Assembly: GCA_035578905.1 (NCBI GenBank)
Contig: JAQJVL010000570.1
Coordinates: forward strand, 62,001 to 126,000
DNA length: 64,000 bases
Direction: 5' to 3'
Origin: Stictocephala bisonia
Lineage: Eukaryota; Arthropoda; Insecta; Hemiptera; Membracidae
Part shown: in pieces, positions 32,426 through 44,110 of the stretch
Position numbering within the stretch: position 1 is the stretch's first letter
Layout of the letters: each line of letters starts with the position of its first letter
Notes under the pieces: generated by a model
The model's input: only the letters and a program-made list of their open reading frames with translations
Told to the model about the DNA's origin: nothing
The model's database searches: none
Translations under genes and position numbers: made by a program

Positions 32426-34630
32426 TATAGAACCACTGATAAGATCTTGACCATCCCTTACCCTACTATTGGAGTAGTAGATTTAAGAGGGTACAGTGCA
32501 TAGCGTATCAAGGGTCTCAATAAAAGTCATCACCTGATTGTGAAATCAGCCACAAGGAAAGTATTTTGTTCACCCTCTGATAAATTGTAAATCCATTCAA
32601 TTTCCTTATGACAGTAATGGTGGGATTGTTGTCTGAAATCTTGTTGATACATTAATTATAGTTGTCTGAGGAAAAATATACGGAATTGTAAACCAATATA
32701 GATGTGCTAGAGTAGCCTGCTAAGAATACAAAGGAACAATTTTTGGGTAAGGATTAAGGGGTGGAGAACAAAGTAACACTAGAGTTTGTAATGGAAAAAT
32801 TAATCTTTCAAAATGCTTCATGTATAATTATTCTAGGGCTAAAGATTCATTAGTACAAGGGTTCCCAAACTGAGGGACTCGAAGATAAGTTAAGGAGGTA
32901 CGCGAGACCAGTTGGAAATAAGGTATAAAGCTATAATATGAGACCAGTACGGAAGCAAGCTCATCCATCTCGCCACAGACCAAACGTAATACTAACCTGA
33001 TCTCTGATCTCACTAACAGACTAACTTCTTTTCATCTTACCAGTATTTCTTTAGGTAATAAATTAAAAATTACAACGTTCTTATTCTTTACATCCATGTT
33101 TCTTGTGAAAGTAGAACTAAGAACTTTTTCCATTGTAATAATTGTTTTTTTCTCTTTTTTTCATAAGCTCAAACATTCCATATATTAATTGGGTAAGGGA
33201 GGACATAGGAGGCTTTCATTTCAAAAGGAAAGTCGAGGTACAAAAAGGTTTGAAAATATCAATTTATGTCAAAGTAATATTGCATATTTGGAAAAATATT
33301 AACTAAAAAGTTATTAGAAGTTGAGATATGAGGAAAAACTAGATTACATTTTTTATAAATTTGTTGTTGTGGTATTAATAAGATGTATGGGTTGACTATT
33401 AGACTGTACATAGTGCAGAAAAAGGACAACAGTAGTGCCACAACATCAGTATCAATGTTGCTGAGAGAGTTGTTGTCACTAACAAAACAGATGTGTTACT
33501 CAAGTATTGTAAAACGGTTTGTTTAGCAAGACAGGTCATAGATCACTTTTCAGATTTATTTATTTTTTAATTATATAAATATAATCTAAAAAACAATATG
33601 TTACTGAGTGCATTTAAGGGATTACCTTAAATATAGAAGGGTTGGTCCCCCTCCTAAGATGTAAATTTTCTTCATATTCTACTGGTTCAGTATCACAAAG
33701 TGATATATTTTAAGTGGATTAAGGTAGCCCATGACATAAAAGAGACATGCTGCCCAGCTTTACCATTGGCTTCAACAGTATGTTTGTTTCTTTAGTAATC
33801 TTGTACAATACTCAGAAATAGAATTTTATTAGTAGTTCAGTGAGGGAACTTCAGTTTATCATGGAATCTCAGCTACAACAGATTTTTTCAGATGTTTATG
33901 CTCTGCACCTGCAGTTGGCCTCATTAGGGCTTTTTTTTAACTCTCAGCTTAACTTCCTTCTTTACACAGTTGCTTGATCCTTCTAACCAGACTTATTCGA
34001 TTTGTTTGTGTTCCTTCAGTCTTTTTAAAATGTCTAGTTATGATTTAAATTTCTTGCTTCCCATGAGTATCAAAGATGGATATTTTTAACATTGACTCTC
34101 TGTTGCTCTTAGCATCTTCTCTCATGTATTCCAAAGCACAATAAAGGAAGTTGATGATACTACTGTATTTAGTTGGTAGACCTTGCTGGCCATAGCCACC
34201 TAGATGTCTTGCAGATAAGTTACCCATCCCTAGGGATCGTGGACTCAAAATTTAGACTTATGAATAATATTATTTTTCCTTGCTCTAATTTATGTAGTTA
34301 ATTTTTATTCACATCATACTTTTCTTTGTCTTACATCTTATGCTGTAGATGTTGATATAACTAGAATACAGATATATCAGTAACTACTGTGTGAAATTAC
34401 TATTTACAGTATCATCAGATGGCCATGCTGGGATGTGACATCCTCAGTGGCATCACATCACTGAGAGTGAAAAGAAACGCTCAAAGGCACCATAATATAG
34501 TTGTTACGGCTATTTGAAAAGTTAAAATATATGAGTATAAGTAGCAACTGGATAGCTACTTATTTAGTGGATTGGAGTCAGTTTGTAAGTGTTTGCCAAT
34601 AAAATCAATATAGACTAACTCGACATTATC
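32426..34630. other. intergenic DNA, nothing recognised
   Basis: Long AT-rich stretch with only short frames. No exon, RNA gene or repeat boundary could be supported on either strand. Confidence 0.35.
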
Positions 34631-34639
34631 ACTCGTCAG

Positions 34640-34960
34640 TTTCTCCTCCAATAAACACCAGAATGCCCCAAGGGTCCAACCTAGACCCTATACCATTCCT
34701 TCTGAATTCAGCTTCTGGATTCAAGAAGAGAATGAACTACTATTTAGGAATAAGGCGCAAGAGGGACTAAATAAACGAGATGAGCAGCTGGTGCAAAGAA
34801 AATAAAGAAAAACTAAAGCCCTTACATTAAACATCCAAAAAAAGACTGATCAAGTCTCCTTACTCTTGTCTTAAAAGCTCAAGTATCAGTGTTGATAGTA
34901 CTATCAGATATTTATAATCAGATTTGGACCATTCCTTCTACCAATTCTCTAAATTATAAT
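34640..34960 (+). pseudogene. reverse transcriptase scrap of a third LINE lineage
   Basis: NTRMPQGSNLDPIPFLLNS (34658-34712) is the RT 'GVPQGS.LGP.LF' block, and after a stop EMSSWCKENKEKLKPLTLN follows, the 'WC..N.L.LN..KT' block. The FADD catalytic block that should lie between them is deleted. It differs in sequence from the intact LINE at 26 kb. Confidence 0.6.
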
Positions 34961-35295
34961 CTGGTTCTTATATGATTCTGGTCTTTCATCACACTTTTTC
35001 TGCTCAAGCACTCTCAAACCAATTGGGAGGGTGACAGGAACCATCATCAATGCTGGTTCCCATATCGTCCCATAAGCCCTAATTATACCATGGATGCAAA
35101 TCAGTACAAATTTTAAAGTCCTTTGCGAATTTAAAGCTCAGCCTCTTGTGTCCGAGTGAATAATTAGTCAATGCTCCCAAGCCCTCCCTTCTATCACCAA
35201 AACAACTTACTTCTGACTAGCTAAATTAGCACAATGGCAATAGTGTGAAGTAATGTTCTATAAATTATGTAAATTTTCCAAATGGCAATCCATTT

Positions 35296-35740
35296 GTCGG
35301 CACTGGTGGAGCAGTACTGTAACCCAGCTACTTGGGGACAAAGTGTTTGGGAGATTGTAGGCGATAGGTTCCAAGCTCGGTCCCTCTTAATACCGACACG
35401 GCGTCCACTCAATATTGCCATCGACGTGGACACTACTAGAGAAGTCTGGGGTGCCCATGTTGAATGGTGGTCAAGGTTCGGATGTTGTGTAGGGAAGACT
35501 GAGTGTGAGACTTGTCAGTTAGCTGAGAATTAGACCAACACTATGTGGTTCGGATTCCACGTAAAGCTGTAGGTCCTGTAGTTGTCCTGGCTATTGGGCT
35601 ATTAATAAATAGTCCTTTCTGAGCTAAGTCGAACTCAGATAGTAACAATGACTACACTCGTTCATCTACACTCATCACACTCATTCACCCCTCATATTTG
35701 CTCATATTACTACAATCAGCGTCTTAGAAATTAATAAGAA
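35296..35740 (+). mobile_element. type B SINE, most complete copy
   Basis: Begins GTCGGCACTGGTGGAGCAG, then a tRNA-like head (TGTAACCCAGCTACTTGGGG in the A-box position; GGTTCCAAGCTCGGTCCC as a B-box-like element), a body with GTGGACACTACTAGAGAAGT and GGTTCGGATTCCACGTAAAG, and the shared 3' domain (TATTGGGCTATTAATAAATA ... TTCATCTACACTCATCACAC ... TTCACCCCTCATATTTGCTC ... CAGCGTCTTAG) with an AATAATAA tail. About 445 bp, non-coding. Confidence 0.7.
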
Positions 35741-35888
35741 TAATAATGAACAATGTGTAAATGATGTAACAAAAATGATAACTGGAATTTCAGTAGAGTA
35801 ATAATTTGTCACTAAATACCATCCCCTTTTATGACATGAATCAGCGTGACAAATGGTTTTAGCCTGGGCCTTAGAACTTATAACAATG

Positions 35889-35923
35889 GAAATATAGAAC
35901 TTAATTTTTAAGTTCTATATTTC
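35889..35923. repeat. perfect 16-bp hairpin, 3-nt loop
   Basis: GAAATATAGAACTTAA, loop TTT, then the exact reverse complement. A second palindrome lies 20 nt downstream, just beyond the 3' end of the minus-strand MADF-BESS gene. Confidence 0.9.
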
Positions 35924-35942
35924 TATAACAACCACCCATTGA

Positions 35943-35970
35943 AGTAAATAATACACTTGTATTATTTACT
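35943..35970. repeat. perfect 13-bp palindrome, 2-nt loop
   Basis: AGTAAATAATACA, CT, TGTATTATTTACT. Paired with the hairpin at 35889-35923; both are AT-rich. Confidence 0.9.
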
Positions 35971-36025
35971 TAGATGCGACCACCCTACAAGGATATGAAA
36001 ACTAACATTAAAAATAACAATAAAT

Positions 36026-36031
36026 TTTATT
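36026..36031 (-). terminator. polyadenylation signal of the MADF-BESS gene
   Basis: TTTATT on the + strand is AATAAA on the gene strand, 100 nt after the stop codon at 36131. It is the first canonical hexamer downstream of the stop. Confidence 0.65.
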
Positions 36032-36130
36032 TATGGCAAACACATTTAACATAAAATAAGACTCTTGAATTTGGTAAATTATTTGGTGTAGTTTTGTTTT
36101 GACTAGGGAAAGCACATGGCAGAGATCAAA

Positions 36131-36959
36131 TCAGTTGTGTTTTTCGGTGGGAAACATCATGTCGTGCAACAGCTGCTGCACCTTCAGCTTGAACACACTT
36201 TGGTCGTAGGCTGATAGCTGGCGCATGTGAGCCACCGTACTGCGCATGAAAAGCAAGTTGGAGTCACTATCACCTTCATCTGGAGTGAGTGTTCCATTAA
36301 CTTTAGCAGTTGTGTTGTTACTTTGAACTGAGTCCTGGGAACCTTCCTCAGAAAGGAAATTGACCTCTGAAAGTTCCACCTCATCTTCTTCTATAGGTTC
36401 TTTCTTCACCATTACATCAATATCAACAAATTCCGTCCTGGCAGGTGATTTTGAAGCATCTACATCATTCTTTATTCTACTCAAATCAACGTGAATAGGA
36501 TCAGAAGCAGCCGTGTTTGTAACACTAGGCTTGGTTACGGCGATACCCAGATTTGATTGTTCAATATTTCTAACGATAAGATTTGATTGATTAGTATGCA
36601 CCATTCTAACACCCATATTCGTCTGGATCGGTTGAACAACATTTAAAGCTACACTTGATGGCACATTGTCAGGTTGATTTGACGGAACTACATTACTCTT
36701 GGAAGGTTGAACGATGCCAATACCTACATTTGACTGATTCGGCTGTACTATGCCAATCCCAACTCTGTTTGTGTTGAAGATAATGCCACCACTCAGTATT
36801 CCTCCACTGAATGTTAAGCCAGGAGGGTTGTTAGGAACATTGGCTGTAGAAACGGTAACTTTATTCACATGCTTATTGTTTTGTGATGCTGGGCAGTTAG
36901 GCTTGTGTTTTTTTGGTCCTTTCTCAATCTGTGATTGACGTAGTTCTGCTAATTCATCC
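36131..36959 (-). CDS. MADF-BESS protein, exon 3 (linker and BESS domain)
   Basis: An 829-nt exon after the acceptor TATGTTTCAG|GGATG, phase 2, ending at TAA 36131. It begins DELAELRQSQIEKGPKKHKP (a basic patch, possible nuclear localisation signal). A linker rich in Asn, Val, Pro follows, with loose repeats of VGIGIVQPNQSN at 36600-36780. Then comes an acidic segment with VKKEPIEED, a sumoylation-type V-K-x-E site, and a C-terminal BESS motif: SDSNLLFMRSTVAHMRQL, then QSVFKLKVQQLL. BESS motifs mediate self-association or cofactor binding in Adf-1-like regulators. With exons 49935-50079 and 52301-52478 it gives a 383-residue protein. Confidence 0.88.
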
Positions 36960-38196
36960 CTGAAACATATACAATTAAGTCATTACATGTTTTTTGAAAA
37001 TACTTATCATATGCTTAGTAAGATGGATGAGCTTGCATTTTCATTGGTCTCATAACTTCATATCTTATTTAAAATGGTCTTAACTTGTCTTTTGCCATCC
37101 AAGACTATATATTTGTGGACCATTATTTAAATGGTCATTATTGATGCAAACACATAAAGTATGAACAACAGACCAGTTTGACAATCAGATATATCCATTT
37201 TTATTCATAATTTTGAATTTGTTAATTTTACCAGACTGTTGTACTAAGGTATGAAAACTATAAACATGCACAATATAAAATAAATGTGACACTAGAAACG
37301 CTGAATCCAAAATGTTTGTATGGAATATATGCACTAAAACCAAGTTTATTGAACTTTCCAAACAAAATAGATATAACAAGGCCCCGACCAAAAACAAGAC
37401 ATTAGCACAGAAGAAAAAAGTTTAATCATCCACTTCAAAAAAAATTGCAAGATTCAATTAAAAAATAAAGAAACTTATTAAAGCGTGCGTACAATCAGAA
37501 AATATCGCCACTACTAATGAGATTTTGGAGAACTCACTCACAAGTGACTACTTTAAGAAAGCCCTTCAATCAAACATGATAGAAGATGCTGCTTCCATTA
37601 ATACAAAATGTATGTAAGCTAGTTTTTACTATTACAAGGCACATCTATAGGGAATGCTGCAAAATAAATATTTTATTAAGAATCGTGTGGTTTTTTTTTA
37701 ACAAACTACATTGCATTATTATTCTATAAGTAACAGAGGGGTTTACAAAATATTATATTGTACGTAGTTATAGTAATATACGACATATTTATTTATACCA
37801 ATTATTAAAACCGGGAAAGAAAAGTTTTTACCATACAGTTAAAGTCAATACCACTGTACGTGTATGTGTGGGCGAGTGGGCATAAACTTCATAATAGAGA
37901 TCAGATACTATTATTCTTTATTTTACTTTTAAGTTTAATTTTTAAGAACTGCGTTGTGTAATACTGAACACTGAAACTGCGGAGAGCTGCCCTATCTTGT
38001 CATTTATCTGATATTAGATTCTTAAGTCAGTTCTACTGTCTGTACATGTTTGTTATCCACTATCCACAATAATACTGGTTAAATTATGTTCTCAATAATT
38101 AGTTGGTTTTTGCTATGTTCTGTAGAATGTGGATAAAGTCCTTATTTAACATGTAAAATTGTGAGATTTAATCAGAAAATTAAGTTAGGAATAGAA

Positions 38197-38298
38197 ATAG
38201 AAACCTAGGACTACACCCCAAACTAGTCAAATAGAAACCTAGGACTACACCCCAAACTAGTCAAATAGAAACCTAGGACTACACCCCAAACTAGTCAA
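38197..38298. repeat. 34-bp tandem repeat, three identical copies
   Basis: The unit starts ATAGAAACCTAGGACTACAC and ends CCCAAACTAGTCAA. Three perfect copies directly abut the LINE relic that starts at 38299. Identity among units suggests very recent expansion or an assembly effect. Confidence 0.95.
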
Positions 38299-39445
38299 AT
38301 TGATCAGCTTAATCCTAAAAAATACAGTTTCTAAGGCTAAATTCAGAAGCGTTATCTCGAAACCATTTGAAGTAAAAACCAGACTAAGACAGGGAGATGG
38401 ATTGGCACCTTTGTTGTTCAACTGCGCACTAGAATACATCGTAAGAGAATAGAGAAAAACAAACCCAGAAAAAATGCTAAAGTTGGCAAATAAATAAATG
38501 TTTTATTTCATGAAACAATGTACAAATATTGCATAGAAATCGTCAAGTTTGCAAAGAAATTAAATTTAACTGTCTAGGTTCGCTGATGATCTAGTTCTAC
38601 TTACTACGTTCTACTAGTTCTACGTAATATAGTACACACAAAAATAAAATCATGGTCAGAGATCCACTCTGCATAAATCAAGTGAACGTTAATGGAAACC
38701 AAATAGAACTTGTAGAAAAATTTAAATATCTCGGAGAAACCATAACCAATTCTCTCAACGAAAGACCCATCTGGCAACAAAAATCAACAAACTCAACAAA
38801 TCCCTGACAACCACACAAAACATCTACAAAAAGAAGTGTCTGTCAACCAAAACCAAATTAAACCACTACCAAACGGTGGTTCTCCCAGAAATTCACAATG
38901 CCAGCGAAACCTTATTTGGACCTTATCGCTTAGAAGATAACAATAGAATAGAGACAGTAGAAAGTAAAATACTAAGGAAATAAATAAACGAAAAATACAT
39001 GGTAGAAGGTCAATGGTGATTAATCCCAAACGAAGACGTCTATAAATTAATTTTCTCTCTAATAAAGAACTTTAGAAAGAAAAGAATATAATTCTTAGCA
39101 CACCTACTGAGAACCAAAAACTCCAGGCCTGCGAACCAACTGTTCGAACATTTCTGGGACAAAGTTGTTAAAAAAAGTACGGCAAAAGATACGGAGGAAC
39201 TTAAAATCACTAAACAAGACTTACTAACAAAATCAACAAAGTACGAGTACAACTGGTCATAACTAACATGATAACCTTTGAACCAAGAGCAAAAAATTTA
39301 TACAACTTCTGGTTTATCGACGAAGACCAGAAGCTAAGTTTGGAACGTCTTAAGAAAATGTGGGCCAAACGAAAGGAAACCGCTTTAAAGAGAGTGCGCT
39401 TTTCAAAGAAATCCAACACTGGAACGAACCTAAACTTGAACTAAA
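38299..39445 (+). pseudogene. decayed LINE reverse transcriptase (RQGDGL type)
   Basis: Pieces in order: SKPFEVKTRLRQGDGLAPLL followed by FNCALEYIVRE (38355-38450), RFADDLVLLT (~38577-38607), KFKYLGETITNSLNERP (~38718-38768), and downstream a frame-shifted C-terminal region with KKFIQLLVYRRRPEAKFGTS. About 60 nt in the middle (38470-38570) looks like an insertion. Stops are frequent. The RQGDGLSPLLFN style separates it from the PQGSVLG-type LINE at 26 kb, so at least four LINE lineages left copies here. Confidence 0.75.
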
Positions 39446-40439
39446 GTGATCTTATGAGGTCTCAAAAGTAAAAAAAAAAATTAATTTAGGAGAGTAAAAA
39501 ATGGAAAAAACTAATGTGAGGCTTTTGAAATAGATCTTAAGGAGATATTTCAAATCATTATATTTTATTGAATAATTGATCATATAATTTACCAACTAGG
39601 TAAGATTTAGATGCACCAAGGCACCTGTTGACAGAGGTTATTCCACAGGAGAGGGATTTTGCAGCATTAACCTCAACAACCAGAATGTTTTTGTGAGGCA
39701 TTCTTGAGAAATGTAATTTAAAAGAAACTAAAACTACTCAATAGTAGAAAATTGTTTATCAACAGCAATACTCACTGCCAGAGAAAGAATCCCTTTCTTC
39801 TTACAACACTAGTTCTATTGACTACAGAAACACACAGACAGACCAAAGTAATGTATTTGCTGTAGACGCTGCTATCTAATGGTGAATGGTTTCAAATAAG
39901 CCCCTCGGACGACAGTTTTGCATATTATTATCTCAGATTTTTGTCACTTCATCATAACCTGAAGAGAGAGATAGAGAAAGAACAGTGACACTACCTGTGA
40001 AGATAGTACAAGAACAAATTTCATAGAACAGGCAAACCGGCTTCACGGAACCTATATTAGCAGAAAGTCTTCTTGTTTCTGTAGTCAATGCTAGTACATA
40101 GTTAATCTGGAAAGGATGTGTCTACTTTATCACTCCCACCTCACTCTGACCCACCAGAGTGTCTTGGAACTACAGGTTTAGGCAGACCTGACTTGACAGA
40201 AACTTCCAGCGAGAGAGACCAAAATGCTATTTGATACAGCTGCGCTACTAACAGCATATTTTTTTCTGTTTTGTAAATCACTAGGCATAAATATGCTGAT
40301 CTGATCATTAATAATACAATATACAAGTTGTGTCGGAGTTGACAAATATACCGTATATCATGCTTTGCACAATGTTCTAAACTTAAAGAAGTACTCTTTC
40401 CCAGAATTTTAAATCAGCCAGAAAATATTGTTCAGGTTA

Positions 40440-40731
40440 ACTTTAATTTATTTATTTATTTTTATTTATTTATTCATAAGACGCCGATCGTCAAGATATG
40501 GGCGAATATGGATTTCGAATGAGTGTGATGAGTGTAGATGAGCGAATGTAGTCATTGTTACAAACTAAGGCCGACTATTCCTTAGAAAGTGTCATTAATT
40601 AATAGCCCAATGACAAATGAACAGCCGGTGGTTATCAGCTGATCCTTCTCAAAATGTATTGACTCTGATTGGGATCAAACTGAGAACCTTTAGCACATGA
40701 AGCTAGGATTGAACCAACTACGCTACCGACC
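40440..40731 (-). mobile_element. type A SINE, full length with Pol III boxes
   Basis: On the minus strand it starts GGTCGGTAGCGTAGTTGG: TAGCGTAGTTGG is a perfect tRNA A box (TRGCNNAGYNGG). AGTTTGATCCC, 32 nt after it, is a close B box. A body with GGCTGTTCATTTGTCATTGG follows, then the shared 3' domain (GGGCTATTAATTAATGACAC ... GTTTGTAACAATGACTACAT ... TCATCTACACTCATCACACT ... CGATCGGCGTCTTATG) and an (AATA)n tail. This is what a tRNA-derived SINE transcribed by RNA polymerase III looks like. Confidence 0.8.
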
Positions 40732-41644
40732 AATTAATTTTTATCAGATGGCTGAAATGACTGTTATTGGTACTGTACCTTAATTAAAATCGATGCCACC
40801 ACCCTGAATGAACGGAACAAATCATTCAATAAACTGTACATCGGTATGTGGCCAAGACTATGTTACTGCTGAAGACCAGGCACTGACAAAGTTGACAAGA
40901 CCAATCCCAGTTTGTATAGACAATTTTTTTATATTGTAGAATAAAAGCTTCTTGGCATTATACAGTGTTTTCACATAAACGCTCATACAAATTACTGTTT
41001 GCAACCATGATGTAATAACTTGGCACTTTAAAAGTTTCCTTTCTTCCTGTAAAAAAAAATCTGCAATATGTGTATCAAAATATTAGTGTTCTTAGTTAAC
41101 CCTTTTGAGGCCGGCCTATAATATGCAGGAAATATATCAAACACAAAAATAGTAAAACAAAAATTGTTTCGATTATTTTCGGTCAACTTGTAACTTAAAA
41201 GTATGGTTAGGAAAAGAAATTATACAAGATCGGTATACATTGAATGTGTCACTATTTCAAGTGTCGAAGCTCAACTTTCTAAGCTTTGGGGCCCTTAAAT
41301 TGTTCTAGGGTTCTAGAGTGAGAAAAATTTAGAACTAAGAGGATTCAAAATTAATTGAATGCAAATGGCTTTGTTTTCTATTCCAAATATGCATAACTTT
41401 GAATGTATCAACAAGGGATTTCCTGTATTTGAACCTAGGTTTTAATCAAGACACTGCCAAATAAAGAGTATTGTGGTATAAAATTATTAGAACTTAAAAT
41501 ATCCGAGTCAGTCTTGACTGCTCTTGTGATTTCAAAATTCAAACAAAAAATTTCAGGCGAAAAATACCAAAAACGTATTTGATGTATTTATTAATTGATA
41601 ATAAATTTTCTATGAAATTTAAAATTCTGTTTATATGTATTCAT

Positions 41645-42075
41645 TATTCATCACTGAGACACCGATCATATAGATATGAACAAATATGAGGGGTGAATGA
41701 GGCTGATCAGTGTAGATGGAGTGTAGTCATTGTTACTAAGGTTGACTGTTCCTCAGAAAAAGGCATTTTTTAATAACTCAATAGCCAAGGCAACTAAGGA
41801 CTAAGCCAAGTAAGGACCTACAGCTTTATGTGGAATCCGAACCATGTAGTATTGGTTGGATTATCAGCTAATTAACAAGTCTGATATTCAGTTCTCTTCT
41901 CAACACATTATCCGGAATCTGACTACTACTCAACACGGACACCCTGGATTTCTCTAGTAGTGTCCACGTCGATGGTAAACATTGAGGGGACACCATTTCG
42001 GTATTAAGAGGACGAGCGTAGAAAGTTTCTCCTACAATCTCCATAACACTTGGTTACAGCACTGCAACTAGAATA
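41645..42075 (-). mobile_element. type B SINE, near full length
   Basis: On the minus strand: head with GCAGTGCTGTAACCAAGTG, body with GTGGACACTACTAGAGAAAT and GGTTCGGATTCCACATAAAG, shared 3' domain (TTGAGTTATTAAAAAATGCC ... CACCCCTCATATTTGTTCAT ... CGGTGTCTCAG). Order matches 35296-35740. Confidence 0.65.
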
Positions 42076-42554
42076 GTTTTGACTAAAAAAATTCCCCATT
42101 AATTTTTTTTTTTTTATTATTATCTTAATTTGGTTTATCCCTTTAGATATATTTTTTTTTAAATATTCTTTAAATATTTTTCACTTGTTGGATGTACTAA
42201 AACATTACTGCAAACACTACAAGTTTGCCAAAGGATTATTAGAAGATACTGTATAACAATTCTATTGATTTCATCTTTCACTTAAGGAGTTGTTCAGTAT
42301 CCTTCCATTAATGGGTCATAAATATAGATCTAGATCCCAACAAAACAGAAGGACTACACATTCTCAATACGTAGACTTTTATTCAGTAGCATGACTGTTC
42401 AAGCACATACTTTACATTTGCTTACAATAAGCCCGTGAACGAGGTCACAGCTATGTGATGGTGGCAGTTATCTCCTCTCTTTGGTCTGCTCTAGAATAAA
42501 TTTTTACTTTCCTATTTAATTTGTTCTTTCCCTATCTAAGAGCCTGCTACACCT

Positions 42555-43500
42555 TCCGTCATATTGGTTTTGATTCTCTGTAAGGCCCGTAAAGATTACA
42601 GTTTTGTTTATGAACATAACATTTTAAACGACCTTTTTTTAAAGAGAACAGAATTGTCTAGAGCAAGGGGTTGGTAGAGTATCCACCTGAAGCGGCTTGA
42701 GATTTACGTATCAATAAAACACCACACAGTATTTTATATGTACATAAGCGTTTGTGTAATCTATATATATATAATTATATTAGTGATTCAGATAGTTTTA
42801 TTATAGATATAAATAATTAAATGTTTAAGAAATATTGTGTATGTAACACAAAGTAGTGGAGCAGTTCCAACTGTTTCTACCAGATGCTAATAACGCTGAT
42901 CTGTCAATACTATGTAAGATTATTATTATTTTATCTATTTTTAAATAGCCAATAATCTGTTTACTTTTGACAAACATACAATTTATAATGACGCTATTGT
43001 GCGGCTTGTATCAATGTTTAAATAAGGACTATTTTCTTTCTTTCTGTCACTATATTCGTGTTTCTACCTTAAGCAGGTCACTGACCTAAGGCGCACTACT
43101 GACCATTAGAGAGAGGTACGTGTACCACAGTTTGAGAACCACAGGTCTAGAACATTCTGAAATTAAATTTCAACCCTATTCCCTGATTTTCATTTTAAAT
43201 ACAAATAACTGTTGTTCTCATTTCATTTTTATTTTTTTTCAATACATCAAAACTGAAAAAATGTAATCCCATGGTGAACTCTAGTTTCATTTATCCTGTA
43301 GAGCATGTCAAATTTTGAATTACACAATTTTAAAAAATGTTAACAGGACATTTCTCTAAGCAAAGCTATGTTCAACTGAATAACATGGGTGTCAGGTACT
43401 GAAAAACACACTGCCTGGTGACCAAGCAGGTGAATTGCCTAAAACCGAATGAGGAAGAAAACGTAAACTGCTCCATAGTCTGGGATTTGAAGAAAGGCTT
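42555..43500 (+). repeat. interspersed repeat 'R9', copy 2 (interrupted)
   Basis: 42555-42670 (TTGATTCTCTGTAAGGCC, GAACAGAATTGTCTAGAGC) and 43150-43500 (TTCAACCCTATTCCCTGATT, AACATGGGTGTCAGGTACTG) are collinear with 9300-9750. The gap 42670-43150 is an unrelated AT-rich insert. The copy continues after the hAT element at 46725-46865 (ACAACGGTTGGCACAATAC, GAAAGGCTCAACTGAGA), so the transposon landed inside it. Confidence 0.55.
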
Positions 43501-44003
43501 TGGGAGGCAAACCTACAGGGGGTGTGGGGGCCATGGAATGCCGCCTAGTGGAAGAGGGGTAACAAAAAAACATTAATGTTGTTTATTTGGTTCCTTGTAA
43601 ACTATACCTGCATCGGGGAATTTTGTAGTTTTGGATAGTTTGTAGTTTCGCGTAGCATAGGTTATCTCAGTGAGTGAGTTCGCTACTTTTTACCTTTGTA
43701 TTGTTACGGGAGTGACCTAGGGACCAGAGAGAGAAAGAGAGAGAGAGTGAGTTTGAGACACTTTGGCACCACGGCTTTGTTTGTTTGTATAGTTGGAGTC
43801 ATTATCGGAAATAAGTAAACAATTGTGCGTCTTTGTATGTATTCTAGTTTCTTCTGTGTACACAATGAGAACGTTCCAGAACCTTCTATTTGATATTAGA
43901 ATGTTCTAGTAATCTAGTATATTCCAAGTAGACATATCAGCCGTTTCTGTTTACATTCTAGTGTTTAATTAATTACTAATAGAAACTTCTAGAAGACTTG
44001 TAG

Positions 44004-44041
44004 TATATAAAAGGCTTCTGTTGTGTTAGTTTGAGTCAGTC
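44004..44041 (+). promoter_or_regulatory. TATA and initiator of the hAT transposase gene
   Basis: TATATAAAAGG at 44004-44014 and a perfect TCAGTC initiator at 44036-44041 (A+1 = 44038) leave ~34 nt from the first T of TATA to the start, slightly longer than usual. The ATG at 44111 would then follow a 73-nt leader. Confidence 0.6.
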
Positions 44042-44110
44042 TTAGTCGAGCAGTGTGACAGTCGTTATCTAGTCTGTGGAACAGTAAGAAAAGTATTTCA
44101 CAGTGTTAAT

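Noticed and set aside
35296..35370. Resemblance of the type B SINE head to 7SL/Alu (TGTAACCCAGCTACTTGGGG)
   Set aside because: Other copies read TGTAGCTCAGCTTC here, which is tRNA A-box-like; the 7SL match looks coincidental.
38197..38298. CRISPR array
   Set aside because: The 34-bp units abut with no spacers, and the sequence is eukaryotic.
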